The notes: a model not told the origin generated them from the sequence alone. A stretch of DNA of 64,000 bases from Chloroflexota bacterium (GCA_009838735.1 VXQZ01000030.1:62001-126000); one strand, 5' to 3'; shown: positions 45,785 through 54,135, counted from the first letter of the stretch. Made by a program: numbers and translations.

Positions 45785-47347
45785 GTGTTGGCTGAGATGT
45801 CGGACGACGAGTCAGTTTCCACGGCCACGTCTGCAGACGGAACAACCGATCCCGCGACTGGCCAAGCCAACAGCAGCCGGCCCAGAGTCAAGAAGCAACA
45901 GTTCACGCGCGCCGGCCAACCCATCGATCGCCGCCAGCGATTGCGCATTCCACCGCACCACGTCACCAAGCAGACCCCACATGATCGGGTCCGCAACTGG
46001 GATGAGGTCTATTACGGCTACACCGCCGGTCCGGCGATGTTCGAAGCTCAGCGCTGCATTCAGTGTCCGGCCGCGCCCTGCACACAGGCCTGTCCCGTCG
46101 GCAACGACATCCCCGGCGCGCTGGCCTTCCTCGAGATCGGCAAGCTGGCCGACGCCGCGGCCGTGTTCCGCCAGACGTCCGAGATGCCCGAACTGTGCGG
46201 CCGGCTCTGTCCCCAGGAGGCGCTCTGCGAAGGATCCTGCGTCGTGGGCAAGAACGCCAAGCCGGTCGCGATCGGCAAGCTGGAAGCGTTCCTCGGCGAC
46301 TGGGATCGCGAGCAACGTGGCGGCTTCCCAATCCCGCAACCCGAGATCGAGACGGGACAGCGAGTCGCTGTTGTCGGAGCAGGTCCAGCCGGACTGGCCG
46401 TCGCCGAACAGATGCGCAGCGCCGGCCACGCCGTCACGGTCTTCGAGGCCTGGCCATCGGCCGGTGGTGTCCTCCGCTACGGCATCCCCAACTTCAAAAC
46501 GGCCAAGGACATCGTTGACGAAAAGGCCGATGCCCTCGTTGCCGCTGGTGTGGAATTCCGGTTCGATACCCGAGTCGGCGCCGATGTCGGCTGGGATGAA
46601 CTGTCCAGGTGGGACGCCGTCTTCCTCGCCCATGGCGCAAGCATGGGCAAGCAGCTGGGACTTGAAGGCGAGCGCCTCGCCGGCGTCTACAGCGCGACCG
46701 AATTCCTGGTTCGAGCCAACCTCGGCGAGGAATCCCTGCCCACTGCACTGCGGAGCCGCCCACACGTTGGACGAAACGTCGTGGTCGTCGGTGGCGGGGA
46801 CACCTCAATGGACTGCGTGCGCTCAGCGATCAGACTCGGCGCCAACGACGTCACCCTGCTCTATCGGCGCACCGAAAACGAAATGATCGGTCGTGAAGAA
46901 GAGCGGCGGCACGCCCGAGAAGAGGGCGTCACCTTCGAATACCTGACGACGCCGGTTCGTCTCATCGGCAAGGATGGGGCATTGGTCGGAATTGAGTGCG
47001 TCCGAATGAGTCTCGGTGAACCCGATGACAGCGGACGCCGGCGACCGCAGCCGATGCCTGGCTCCGAGTTCGTGATTGACTGTGACTCGTTTGTCGTCGC
47101 GGTCGGCTACGACGTCGGCCGCGACCTGTACGGCGACTCGGGCATCGACATCAACGACTGGGGTGAGGTCATCGTCGACGAACAGGGCCGCACCTCAAGA
47201 CCGGGCGTCTTCGCCGGCGGCGACAACGTGATCGGCGCCGATCTTGTGGTGACCGCCTTGCGCGGAGCCCATCAGGCGATCCCGGCCATGTTCAGCTATC
47301 TCGAAGAGCTCCAGGCCGAACGCGCCCTGGCCATGGCGGCCGGCTAG
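45785..47347 (+). CDS. GltD-like NAD(P)-binding flavoprotein with iron-sulfur domain
   Basis: The 520-residue protein has the layout of the glutamate synthase small subunit and related oxidoreductases. Cys91, Cys94, Cys99 and Cys103 bind one [4Fe-4S] cluster, and a second Cys set lies in ELCGRLCPQEALCEGSC. FAD site VAVVGAGPAGLAVAEQM is near 195, and the NADPH site VVVVGGGDTSMDCVRSAI near 335. No gltB large subunit is adjacent, so it may serve a ferredoxin or another partner instead. The start is uncertain among GTG 45785, TTG 45788 and ATG 45797, all near GAGGAG. Confidence 0.88.
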   Translation: MLAEMSDDESVSTATSADGTTDPATGQANSSRPRVKKQQFTRAGQPIDRRQRLRIPPHHVTKQTPHDRVRNWDEVYYGYTAGPAMFEAQRCIQCPAAPCTQACPVGNDIPGALAFLEIGKLADAAAVFRQTSEMPELCGRLCPQEALCEGSCVVGKNAKPVAIGKLEAFLGDWDREQRGGFPIPQPEIETGQRVAVVGAGPAGLAVAEQMRSAGHAVTVFEAWPSAGGVLRYGIPNFKTAKDIVDEKADALVAAGVEFRFDTRVGADVGWDELSRWDAVFLAHGASMGKQLGLEGERLAGVYSATEFLVRANLGEESLPTALRSRPHVGRNVVVVGGGDTSMDCVRSAIRLGANDVTLLYRRTENEMIGREEERRHAREEGVTFEYLTTPVRLIGKDGALVGIECVRMSLGEPDDSGRRRPQPMPGSEFVIDCDSFVVAVGYDVGRDLYGDSGIDINDWGEVIVDEQGRTSRPGVFAGGDNVIGADLVVTALRGAHQAIPAMFSYLEELQAERALAMAAG

Positions 47348-47357
47348 TCGGATCTGC

Positions 47358-47804
47358 TCACTCGGCCGGAGAGCATCCCGGCGCTCCGGGAATGTCCACT
47401 TCCGCCACGATCTCCTCGGCTGCATTGCGGCACAGCACCACTTCGGCGTCCCGATCCTCTCGCGGATTGCTGATCTGATGGATCGCGCGCGGCGGCACGT
47501 AGAGAAAATCGCCCGTCTCCACCTCGTGTACGTGCTCCAGCCGCTCCCCATACGACATCACAATCGGCCCCTGGAGGATGTACATGGCGGTCTCACAGTT
47601 GACGTGCCAGTGCGGCGTCGAGTACATCCCCGGAGGAATCTTTTGCCGTGTCATGAAGACTGCTTCCGACCCTGACAGGTCGCCCGAGACGCCGAACTGG
47701 ATGGCCATACCCGAGCGGTGATTTGACCACTCGGCGACCTCGCCATCTGTCATGACGACGACGCCGTCCAGCGCCCCGTCCGATTCAGAATGTTGTTCAG
47801 ACAT
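47358..47804 (-). CDS. Cupin-domain protein
   Basis: The 148-residue protein has a single cupin barrel: PPGMYSTPHWHVNCETAMYILQGPIVMSYG carries the H-X-H...E metal site, and GDFLYVPPRAIHQISNP the late His. ATG 47804 is chosen because GGAG lies 6 bases upstream. The role is unknown; such proteins are isomerases, dioxygenases or sensors. It is convergent with the GltD-like gene. Confidence 0.85.
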   Translation of the reverse strand: MSEQHSESDGALDGVVVMTDGEVAEWSNHRSGMAIQFGVSGDLSGSEAVFMTRQKIPPGMYSTPHWHVNCETAMYILQGPIVMSYGERLEHVHEVETGDFLYVPPRAIHQISNPREDRDAEVVLCRNAAEEIVAEVDIPGAPGCSPAE

Positions 47805-47860
47805 GCAACGCTCCACGTGTATGCAGGTTTCGTAACCAAACCGAGAAAGACGATACCAGC

Positions 47861-47876
47861 AGGCCGCGAACGGCCT
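47861..47876 (-). terminator. Hairpin with UUCG loop after the PPC-domain lipoprotein gene
   Basis: On the minus strand AGGCCG-TTCG-CGGCCT forms a stable 6-bp stem with a UUCG loop, 28 bases after the stop at 47904. A T-rich stretch (TCTTTCTCGGTTT) follows about 10 bases later. Confidence 0.45.
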
Positions 47877-47903
47877 CGTCCGGAATTTGTGACAAATCAG
47901 GGA

Positions 47904-49262
47904 TCAGCTCGGCGGGCCAATGCTGTGAGCCCAGTCGTCGACCAGCCAGTGACCGCCCAACTGGATCAGCTCCATCCGCATCCAGTCGCTCTCCGACAGC
48001 TGGAAGTAGACCCGGCCGCGGGCTGTGTGAAGCACGTCGCCATAGGACACTGACTGGAGGATTTCGCCTCCCAGGTCGATGGACTGGATCTTCTGAATGT
48101 CCCGGCCCACGTCGTCGGCGTCGTCCCAGCCCCAGATCGTCAACGCTTCAGGTCCGGCCAGCGCCAGAATCGTGGCCGAGTCGCCGTCGCGCAGCGCCTG
48201 CAGGAACGTCAGCGCAGCCCCCGCCAGGTCCGATGCGACCGCTTCGTTGACGTCGCTGGTCGGTAGACCTTCCTGGACCGTAACGCGGTAGGTGCCGATC
48301 AACTGACGCTGTCCCGCCTTGTTGGATGCTGGCCAGACCTCGACCCGCCAGAGACCGGCGGAGTCAGCGGTGAAGTAAATCTCGGAATCCAGTCCATGCC
48401 CGCCATCGTCATCGATCTGCAGCAGGTTGCCATCCGGCTGGAACAGTTGCGCGAAGACGTCAACGCCAGTGTCCCCGTCGACCAGCACGAACAGTTGCTG
48501 ACCAACTTCAGCCTGGAACTCGAACACGTCGACATCGCCCGGGGTGTTCAGTCGACCGTCATTGGTGGTGCCCACGGCAATTATCGCGTTGTCATCGTCG
48601 GCCCCAATGGTCAGCGTTTGCACCTGGATGATGAAGTCGCCGATGCCATTGGAATCGAACGGCTGCACCCGAATCAGTTGTAACCCTTCAACCGGTACCT
48701 GGGCGATCAGCAGAGAGTCGCGGTTGGTGGTCGACAGGTCGTCGTTCACGGCCACTTCAACGCCATCCGGCTGCAGCAGCGTGACGACGGGATCCATCCC
48801 GCCCTTGCCGTCAACGAAGATGCGCAGCCAGGCCCCCGTCGACGCCTGGAATTTGAACAGCTTCTCCGTGTCGTCGGCGGAAATCGAAGAGGCAAACAGC
48901 TCCCCTTCGTTCAGCGTGTCGCGATCCGGGTCGCTGACCGCTTGCTCGCCCTCTCCGGACTGGTCACTGGTCTGTTCCTCGGCAGGAGCCTCCTGAGCCT
49001 CAGCCTGCTGGGCCGGTGCTTCGGGTTGAGCCTCCTGGCCTGCCTCTTGCTGTGCTGACTGAGCGCTCTGCTGCTGCTCCGCAGCATCGATCGGCTGCGC
49101 CTGCTGCTCTTCCTGCGCTTCGGCAACGGTCTCCTGCTGAGCCTGTTGCGCCACTTCCTCCGGCGCGTCATCCCCGCAAGCGGCGAGCGACGCCGCCAGC
49201 AGTGTGACTCCGGCGAACATCCCGACCGCGGCGCGAGGGACACGCTCAGAAATTTCCAACAT
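47904..49262 (-). CDS. Lipoprotein with PPC-type beta domains
   Basis: The 452-residue protein has a lipoprotein signal (VGMFAGVTLLAASLAAC, LAAC lipobox) and a Gln/Ala/Glu-rich tether of about 80 residues. Two pre-peptidase C-terminal-like beta modules follow: one at FASSISADDTEKLFKFQASTGAWLRIFV, the next at GDVDVFEFQAEVGQQLFVLVDGD. The C-terminal ~110 residues contain a small alpha+beta unit (ALTFLQALRDGDSATILAL, WMRMELIQLGGHWLVDDW). It is probably anchored on the outer face of the membrane. Function is unknown. Confidence 0.85.
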   Translation of the reverse strand: MLEISERVPRAAVGMFAGVTLLAASLAACGDDAPEEVAQQAQQETVAEAQEEQQAQPIDAAEQQQSAQSAQQEAGQEAQPEAPAQQAEAQEAPAEEQTSDQSGEGEQAVSDPDRDTLNEGELFASSISADDTEKLFKFQASTGAWLRIFVDGKGGMDPVVTLLQPDGVEVAVNDDLSTTNRDSLLIAQVPVEGLQLIRVQPFDSNGIGDFIIQVQTLTIGADDDNAIIAVGTTNDGRLNTPGDVDVFEFQAEVGQQLFVLVDGDTGVDVFAQLFQPDGNLLQIDDDGGHGLDSEIYFTADSAGLWRVEVWPASNKAGQRQLIGTYRVTVQEGLPTSDVNEAVASDLAGAALTFLQALRDGDSATILALAGPEALTIWGWDDADDVGRDIQKIQSIDLGGEILQSVSYGDVLHTARGRVYFQLSESDWMRMELIQLGGHWLVDDWAHSIGPPS

Positions 49263-49293
49263 AGGAGCACCTAATCCCTGCCGCCTCATCTTC

Positions 49294-49299
49294 ACTATA
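49294..49299 (-). promoter_or_regulatory. -10 box of the PPC-domain lipoprotein gene
   Basis: TATAGT on the minus strand (49299-49294) gives a leader of about 25-30 bases to ATG 49262. No clear -35 hexamer at 17 bases. Confidence 0.35.
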
Positions 49300-49338
49300 C
49301 GAGCAATGCGGGGTTATCGGCTGAAGTTATCCGTTCGA

Positions 49339-49368
49339 TTGGATGCCGGGAACCGGCGCGGATATACT
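49339..49368 (+). promoter_or_regulatory. Promoter of the four-cluster ferredoxin gene
   Basis: TTGGAT (49339-49344) and TATACT (49363-49368) are 18 bases apart, about 37 bases before the GTG start. Both hexamers are fair sigma-70 matches. Confidence 0.5.
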
Positions 49369-49405
49369 CCTGTTAGCGTGATCGGGGAACGCAGAGGAGT
49401 TGGCC

Positions 49406-49903
49406 GTGGCCTACGAAATCGTCGAGACGTGCATCGGCTGTACGGCCTGCACCAACCGATGTCCGACCAACGCCATCTGGGGCGAGCGCAACACCATCCA
49501 CTACATCGACCCCGCGCTCTGCATCGATTGCGGCGCCTGCGGTGCGGTCTGCCCGGTCGAGTGCATCCTCGACGACGACGGTGACATCTGCCGCAAGTTC
49601 GCCAAGAAGGAATGGCCCAAGGCCGAGGTCGACCCCGACAAGTGCATCGGCTCGGGCTGCGAAATCTGCATCAACGTCTGCCCGTTCGACGCGCTGGAGC
49701 TCGACTTCACCAACGAAGCCTCCGACTTCTTCGGTCAGGCTGTGGTCATCGAAAAGAACTGCACCGGCTGCCGGCTCTGCGAGCAATCGTGCGGCTGGGA
49801 CGCGGTCCACATCTTCCCGCGCCGGCCAATGCTCAAGAAGCTCCATTACCCCGGCGACAAGCCCACCCCGGGCCAGGAGAAGTTCCTCCGCACCCGCGCC
49901 TAG
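49406..49903 (+). CDS. Ferredoxin with four [4Fe-4S] motifs
   Basis: The 165-residue protein has four cysteine quartets: Cys9/12/15/19, Cys39/42/45/49, Cys80/85/88/92 (C-X4-C-X2-C-X3-C) and Cys119/122/125/129. All could hold [4Fe-4S] clusters. Two are the bacterial ferredoxin pair, and the remaining two resemble the DMSO-reductase or formate-dehydrogenase electron-carrier type. GTG 49406 has GAGGAG 6 bases upstream. It is a single gene; the GltD-like oxidoreductase about 2 kb away is a candidate partner. Confidence 0.92.
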   Translation: MAYEIVETCIGCTACTNRCPTNAIWGERNTIHYIDPALCIDCGACGAVCPVECILDDDGDICRKFAKKEWPKAEVDPDKCIGSGCEICINVCPFDALELDFTNEASDFFGQAVVIEKNCTGCRLCEQSCGWDAVHIFPRRPMLKKLHYPGDKPTPGQEKFLRTRA

Positions 49904-49938
49904 AGCTTCGATTTTCCCCGGCCCTCGACACCTATTCT

Positions 49939-49971
49939 CGTCATACCCGCGCTTGCCGCGGGTATCTCGCC
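49939..49971 (+). repeat. 33-bp REP-like palindrome, copy 3
   Basis: The 33-mer begins CGTCATACCCGCGCTTGCCG and ends GGGTATCTCGCC, matching the copy at 27167-27199 (opposite strand) at all but two positions. A partial relative (GCGAGATGCCCGCGACTCGG) follows at 49997-50016 in opposite orientation. It lies between convergent genes, where it could stop transcription in both directions. Confidence 0.75.
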
Positions 49972-50040
49972 ATAAGCGCCACGCTCCTCAAACTCAGCGA
50001 GATGCCCGCGACTCGGTAAGGAAACAAGGGAGATTGGGCA

Positions 50041-50059
50041 GGCGAATTGGCCGTTCGCC
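50041..50059 (-). terminator. Small hairpin after the ABC substrate-binding protein gene
   Basis: GGCGAA (50041-50046) pairs with TTCGCC (50054-50059) around TTGGCCG. It is 1 base past the stop at 50061 on the minus strand. There is no T-run. Confidence 0.3.
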
Positions 50060-50060
50060 T

Positions 50061-51101
50061 CTACTGGTGAATGTCCTCGAGGAACGAGCGGTCCAGCGCC
50101 GCCTCGAGGTCGATGTCGCCGTCCAGGGCCTCGTACTCCAGCAAGACATCGGTCAGTGCGCGGAATTGCTGTTGTGTGAACCAACCAACCCCGTTGGCCC
50201 GAGTCAGGTCGCTCAGGGCATTTTCGATTTCGACGTCCAGAATGAACCGCTCATGCACGAGGTCCGGCGGAGGATCCTCGGGCAGGAACTTGGCGGTCGA
50301 CTCGATCGCGGCCGCCGGATCGTCAACCGAGAACTCGAATGCACGCACGGTGGCGCGTAGGAATCGCGTCAGCTTCTCCCGATTCGTCTCGTCCTCCAGG
50401 AACTCCTCGCTGACCAGGTACACCACGCCAAGCGTGGGCACGCCGTAATCGGCGGCCTCGAACACCGTGATCTCCTGGTTCAGATTCCGGCTCAGGGTGT
50501 CCGGCTCGTTGGAGAGGAAGACCGGGTACACCTCAACTTGTTGTTCAACCAGCACGACCGGATTGAATCCGACATCGATCATGTTCATGTCGTCGGTGGT
50601 CAGCCCGTGCGCCGAGAGCATCGCGTGGAACTCGGCCTGGACAATCCCTTTGAACCCCACATCGCGGCCGGCAAAATCGGCCGGCGACTCAATGCCAGAC
50701 GAATCGAGCACGGCGTATCCGAAGTCTCCGCGCTGCCCGAACAGCATCACCGCGACATACGGAGCACCGGTGTTGGCCCGAATCTGGAGCATCTCCGAAG
50801 CCGGAAGCGTCGTGATGTCGACCTCACCGGACAGCACAAGACCCTTGTGCGCGCCGGTAAAGCCGGCGTGCTGAATCTCGACCTCGAGGTTCTCGTCGGC
50901 AAAGAACCCCTGATCCTCGGCGACATAGACCGCGACGAACGGCAGGTTCGCCTGCTCCTTGAATCCGGCCATGTAGGTCATCGTCAGGGCGTCGTCGGAG
51001 TCGTCGCCGGAACAGGCGACGCTGATCGCCGCCGCCAGGCCGGCGATCAGCGCAAGCGAGAGCAACAATCTGGTGCGAATGGAAACAGACATCTGGGACA
51101 T
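50061..51101 (-). CDS. NMT1/THI5-like ABC substrate-binding lipoprotein
   Basis: The 346-residue protein has a lipoprotein signal (LLLSLALIAGLAAAISVAC). The body is the periplasmic-binding fold of the SsuA/TauA/ThiY group: FVAVYVAEDQGFFADENLEVEI, GEVDITTLPASEMLQIRA, SPADFAGRDVGFKG and EEFLEDETNREKLTRFLRATVRA. Ligand could be a pyrimidine thiamin precursor, riboflavin, taurine or an aromatic sulfonate; sequence does not decide. It is last in the ABC operon, after a 154-base gap. ATG 51092 is an alternative start. Confidence 0.88.
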   Translation of the reverse strand: MSQMSVSIRTRLLLSLALIAGLAAAISVACSGDDSDDALTMTYMAGFKEQANLPFVAVYVAEDQGFFADENLEVEIQHAGFTGAHKGLVLSGEVDITTLPASEMLQIRANTGAPYVAVMLFGQRGDFGYAVLDSSGIESPADFAGRDVGFKGIVQAEFHAMLSAHGLTTDDMNMIDVGFNPVVLVEQQVEVYPVFLSNEPDTLSRNLNQEITVFEAADYGVPTLGVVYLVSEEFLEDETNREKLTRFLRATVRAFEFSVDDPAAAIESTAKFLPEDPPPDLVHERFILDVEIENALSDLTRANGVGWFTQQQFRALTDVLLEYEALDGDIDLEAALDRSFLEDIHQ

Positions 51102-51255
51102 GGGCGCAGGGCTCCTCTGGCTGGTCGGACGCCGGGCGCTTCTTCTTGCCGGGCCGGCTAGCCGGAGCCGCTTCCGAGGGGTTGCCACGGCGATAGCGAC
51201 CGACTCCAGATTATGAATCGTGCCGGTATCGGGCAAGTACAAGCGGCGACGCGGA

Positions 51256-51531
51256 TTACTCCTCGCCGTGCACGCTTCGTGGTTCGCTGATCACCGAAGA
51301 CTTGAACCACCAACCGTCCACCGCGTCGCGACGGAACTCCGCGATCAGCCGGTGTTCGTTGCGAACCTTCAGGTCGGTGCCCAGGTCAACGTCGTCGCCT
51401 TCGAGCTCCAGCACCAGGCCATCGTTCGAGAACTTGATCACGACTGAGTCGGCGGCGAGGGCCTCCTGCTGTTGCGGCAGCCGGTGGTCGGTGTTGTCGG
51501 AGTCGTCGGTCGATGTATCGGTCGTAGTCAT
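51256..51531 (-). CDS. Small acidic hypothetical protein in the ABC operon
   Basis: The 91-residue protein has an Asp/Ser/Thr-rich start and a body that looks like a short beta sheet (DSVVIKFSNDGLVLELEGDD, RLIAEFRRDAVDGWWFKSSV). It lies between the permease and substrate-binding protein genes on the same strand, 20 bases after the permease. The family is not recognised. There is no signal or membrane segment, so it is presumably cytoplasmic. Confidence 0.6.
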   Translation of the reverse strand: MTTTDTSTDDSDNTDHRLPQQQEALAADSVVIKFSNDGLVLELEGDDVDLGTDLKVRNEHRLIAEFRRDAVDGWWFKSSVISEPRSVHGEE

Positions 51532-51551
51532 GTCTGCTCCAACAATTGAGC

Positions 51552-52397
51552 TTAAGAGGCGGTAACCGGCTGGTCGAGTCGCCAGGAAAAGAGGCGCTCG
51601 GCAACGACCACAGCCGTCGACAGCGTCACGCCAATCAGCGTCAGCATCAGCACCGCCGCAAACACCTGCTCGAGCCGCAGGTTGTTCTGCTCGATCCAGA
51701 TCACCGCTCCCAGGCCGCCCTGTCCCGACAGGAAAAACTCCGCCACCACCGCGCCAATCAAGGACAACGTGACGGAAATCTTCAGCGACGCGAACAGATA
51801 CGGCACCGCCGCCGGTAGGCGCAGATGCCGGAAGATCTCCCAGGTCGACGCATCAACCGAGCGAAAGTAGTCATGCATTCGTGGATCGACGTCGCGGAAT
51901 CCGGCAATAGCGTTGATCAGCACGGGGAAGTACGTGATCAGGGCGGCGATCGCGATCTTCGGGTTCCAGCCGTGGCCAAACCAGATGATGAACAACGGGA
52001 TCAACGCCACCACCGGAGTGACCTTGACCATGATCGCAATCGGCAGCACGGCCCGCTCCAGCACCTGGGAATGAGCCACGCCGGCAGCCAGCAGCGTGGC
52101 CGCCACTGTGCCGATTGCGAGCCCGCCCAGCGACACCCCCAACGTCTTCAGACCCTCGTTGAAGTAGCGGCCGAAGTCTGAGAAGAAGTTCTCAATCACC
52201 CCTGTCGGGCGTGGCATCACCCACACCGAGACTTCGGCAAGCCGTACCCACACTTCAATTGCGACCGCCGCAATCAACAACGCAATCAGGGGCGGCACAA
52301 TCCAGCCAAGCAGCGGCCGCACATCCGGCGCTGCCAGCGGGATCCGTCCGGTCGTCGGTTCGAGATGGTCCAGATCGCGGATCGGCTCGGAGATCAT
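51552..52397 (-). CDS. ABC transporter permease (SsuC/TauC type)
   Basis: The 281-residue inner-membrane protein has about six spans and the ABC permease EAA region near EIFRHLRLPAAVPYLFASLKISVTLSLIGAVVAEFF, which contacts the ATPase. The N-terminus (LLGWIVPPLIALLIAAVAIEVWV) is typical of the nitrate/sulfonate/taurine group. ATG 52397 is 7 bases after the ATPase stop. A longer upstream frame overlaps the ATPase gene and is rejected. Confidence 0.9.
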   Translation of the reverse strand: MISEPIRDLDHLEPTTGRIPLAAPDVRPLLGWIVPPLIALLIAAVAIEVWVRLAEVSVWVMPRPTGVIENFFSDFGRYFNEGLKTLGVSLGGLAIGTVAATLLAAGVAHSQVLERAVLPIAIMVKVTPVVALIPLFIIWFGHGWNPKIAIAALITYFPVLINAIAGFRDVDPRMHDYFRSVDASTWEIFRHLRLPAAVPYLFASLKISVTLSLIGAVVAEFFLSGQGGLGAVIWIEQNNLRLEQVFAAVLMLTLIGVTLSTAVVVAERLFSWRLDQPVTAS

Positions 52398-52404
52398 GGC
52401 GGAC

Positions 52405-53286
52405 TCAAGCAGCGTCCAGCGGCACGGCAGCCGTGGTCGGCGAGCGCAGCGCCGCCCGCACAATCGCGGTGTCGTTGATGAATCGGTCCGAGTGTTCGTG
52501 CTCAGGTTGGCGCGGTCGCGGCGTGGTGATTGGAATGTCGGCAATGATCCGGCCCGGTCGCGGCGACATCACCAGGACCCGATCGGCGATCGCCACCGCC
52601 TCCGCCACCGAATGCGTCACGAACACCGCGGAGCGAGGCGGATCGCGAGGATCGTGCGAGACGCTCCACAATCGTTGCAACTCGTATCGCATCAGCTCGC
52701 GCGTAATCTCGTCCAGCGCCGCGAACGGCTCGTCCAGCAACAACAGCGGCGGATCGATCGCCAGCGCCCGGGCCAGCGCGGCGCGTTGCTGCATCCCGCC
52801 CGACAACTCCGCCGGCCGATAGCGCTCGAACCCACTCAGCCCAACAATCTCGATCAGCTCTTCCACGTTGGTCGGCGAATGCGTCTCCCGGGGGTTGAGC
52901 TGCAGCCCCAGCCGGACATTGTCCTCCACACTGCGCCAGGCCAGCAGCGCCGGTTCCTGGAACACGAGCCCGAGGCGTTTGTGGTGCTGAGCTTTCTTCG
53001 GCGTCTGACCGAAGATCGTCACCGCCCCTCCGGACGGCGGAGTCAGCCCCGCGATCATGCGCAGCAGCGATGTCTTGCCACAGCCCGACGGACCGACCAG
53101 CGCCGTGAACTCTCCGGCCCGAATGGTCAGGCTGGTCGGATCCACCGCCTCCAGCAGCGCGCCCTGCTTCGTCTCGTAGGTCAGGCGGACATCTCTCAGC
53201 CGTACGGCCGGCTCGGCATCCGGTTCGATCGGATGCTTGATCACCAGCGGCGTCGCGGTGGCTGAGGGGTTGGTCGAGCTGGTCAC
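52405..53286 (-). CDS. ABC transporter ATP-binding protein (SsuB/TauB type)
   Basis: The 293-residue ATPase has Walker [18 protein letters not shown], the Q-loop [14 protein letters not shown], the signature [18 protein letters not shown], Walker [14 protein letters not shown], and the switch [19 protein letters not shown]. This is the nitrate/sulfonate/taurine/thiamin-precursor import class. GTG 53286 is chosen; a longer frame would translate the direct repeats at 53319-53398, which look regulatory. Confidence 0.92.
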   Translation of the reverse strand: MTSSTNPSATATPLVIKHPIEPDAEPAVRLRDVRLTYETKQGALLEAVDPTSLTIRAGEFTALVGPSGCGKTSLLRMIAGLTPPSGGAVTIFGQTPKKAQHHKRLGLVFQEPALLAWRSVEDNVRLGLQLNPRETHSPTNVEELIEIVGLSGFERYRPAELSGGMQQRAALARALAIDPPLLLLDEPFAALDEITRELMRYELQRLWSVSHDPRDPPRSAVFVTHSVAEAVAIADRVLVMSPRPGRIIADIPITTPRPRQPEHEHSDRFINDTAIVRAALRSPTTAAVPLDAA

Positions 53287-53318
53287 GGCGTTCGCAGGGA
53301 TTGGCGTTAGCCTGTTTC

Positions 53319-53398
53319 TTGTGCGTCTCGCGCAAGCAACGGTTAGTTGCGTCTCGCGCGAGCAACCATCAGTTGTGTCTCGCGCAAGCAATCCTCAG
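53319..53398. repeat. Three direct repeats of 26-28 bp in a divergent promoter region
   Basis: Copies at 53319-53346 (28 bp), 53347-53372 and 53373-53398 (26 bp each) share TTG(TG)CGTCTCGCGC(A/G)AGCAA followed by a variable 3 bases and (T/C)AG. Each unit has an inner palindrome around CTCGCGCGAG flanked by TTGC and GCAA. They lie between the ABC operon (minus) and the NpdG-like gene (plus), where tandem operators would sit. Confidence 0.7.
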
Positions 53399-53422
53399 TT
53401 TAGGCGTAGATCGGGAGCGGGT

Positions 53423-54091
53423 ATGGCGACCATTGGCTTCATCGGCGGCACGGGACCTGAGGGACTGGGACTGGCGATGCGGCTGGCCATGGCCGGTGAA
53501 CGCATCCTGATCGGCTCTCGCCGGATCGAGCGGGCAGAAGACGCCGCTCAGACCGTCCGCGACGCCGTCACTGAGGCAGGCGGAAGCCCCGACGCCGGCG
53601 GCGGTGTCAATCGAGATGTGGTCGAGCAATCCGACGTTGTCATCATCGTCGTCCCCTTCGACGGTCACGAGGCGACACTCAACGACCTGCGTGATTCGAT
53701 CGGCGACAAGCTGGTCATCGACGCCGCCGTGCCGCTGACCATGGAAAATCGCGTACCCGGCATATCTGAAGTGCCGCAGGGCTCGGCCACCGAACAGGCG
53801 CAGGCTCTACTGCCCGATGCCCGCGTCGTCGGCGCCTTCCACAACCTCAGCGCGCGCAAACTGCAGAAACTCTCCGATCCAATGGAGGGCGACGTCCTGA
53901 TCACCGCCGACGACGCTGATGCCAAACAGGAAGTCGTCGACCTGGTCGGCAAGATGCCCGACCTGCGCCCCATAGACGCCGGACCGCTCTCGATGTCGAA
54001 ATTCGTTGAGGACCTGACCGCGCTGATCATTGGCATGAACATGCGCTACAAGACCCAGGCCGCCGTCCGCATGGTCGGAATCGACGACTAG
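53423..54091 (+). CDS. NpdG-like F420-dependent NADP oxidoreductase
   Basis: The 222-residue protein has the NADP Rossmann motif IGFIGGTGPEGLGLAMRLAMAG, SRRIERAEDAAQ and VVIIVVPFDGHEATLNDL. VVGAFHNLSARKL and ITADDADAKQEVVDLVGKM are typical of F420H2:NADP oxidoreductase. It exchanges hydride between F420 and NADP. ATG 53423 has GGGAG upstream. cofE follows 44 bases later, which supports an F420 role. Confidence 0.85.
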   Translation: MATIGFIGGTGPEGLGLAMRLAMAGERILIGSRRIERAEDAAQTVRDAVTEAGGSPDAGGGVNRDVVEQSDVVIIVVPFDGHEATLNDLRDSIGDKLVIDAAVPLTMENRVPGISEVPQGSATEQAQALLPDARVVGAFHNLSARKLQKLSDPMEGDVLITADDADAKQEVVDLVGKMPDLRPIDAGPLSMSKFVEDLTALIIGMNMRYKTQAAVRMVGIDD

Positions 54092-54125
54092 CTCCCTCTC
54101 CCCGAGGGAGAGGGTTGGGGTGAGG
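54092..54125. repeat. Palindromic CCCTCTCCC/GGGAGAGGG repeat
   Basis: CCCTCTCCC (54094-54102), loop CGA, GGGAGAGGG (54106-54114) form a perfect 9-bp stem, followed by TTGGGGTGAGGG. This consensus is a common extragenic palindrome in many bacterial genomes. It lies between npdG-like and cofE and overlaps the presumed ribosome site of cofE. Confidence 0.65.
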
Positions 54126-54135
54126 GAGAACAGCC

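Noticed and set aside
45732-46886. Long open frame (384 codons) on the plus strand
   Set aside because: It is a second frame of the GltD-like gene, with Ser/Arg/Pro-rich sequence and no motif, whereas the other frame shows FAD, NADPH and iron-sulfur motifs.
52396-53265. Long open frame (289 codons) on the plus strand
   Set aside because: It is antisense to the ABC ATPase gene and consists mostly of Arg/Gln/His-rich sequence.
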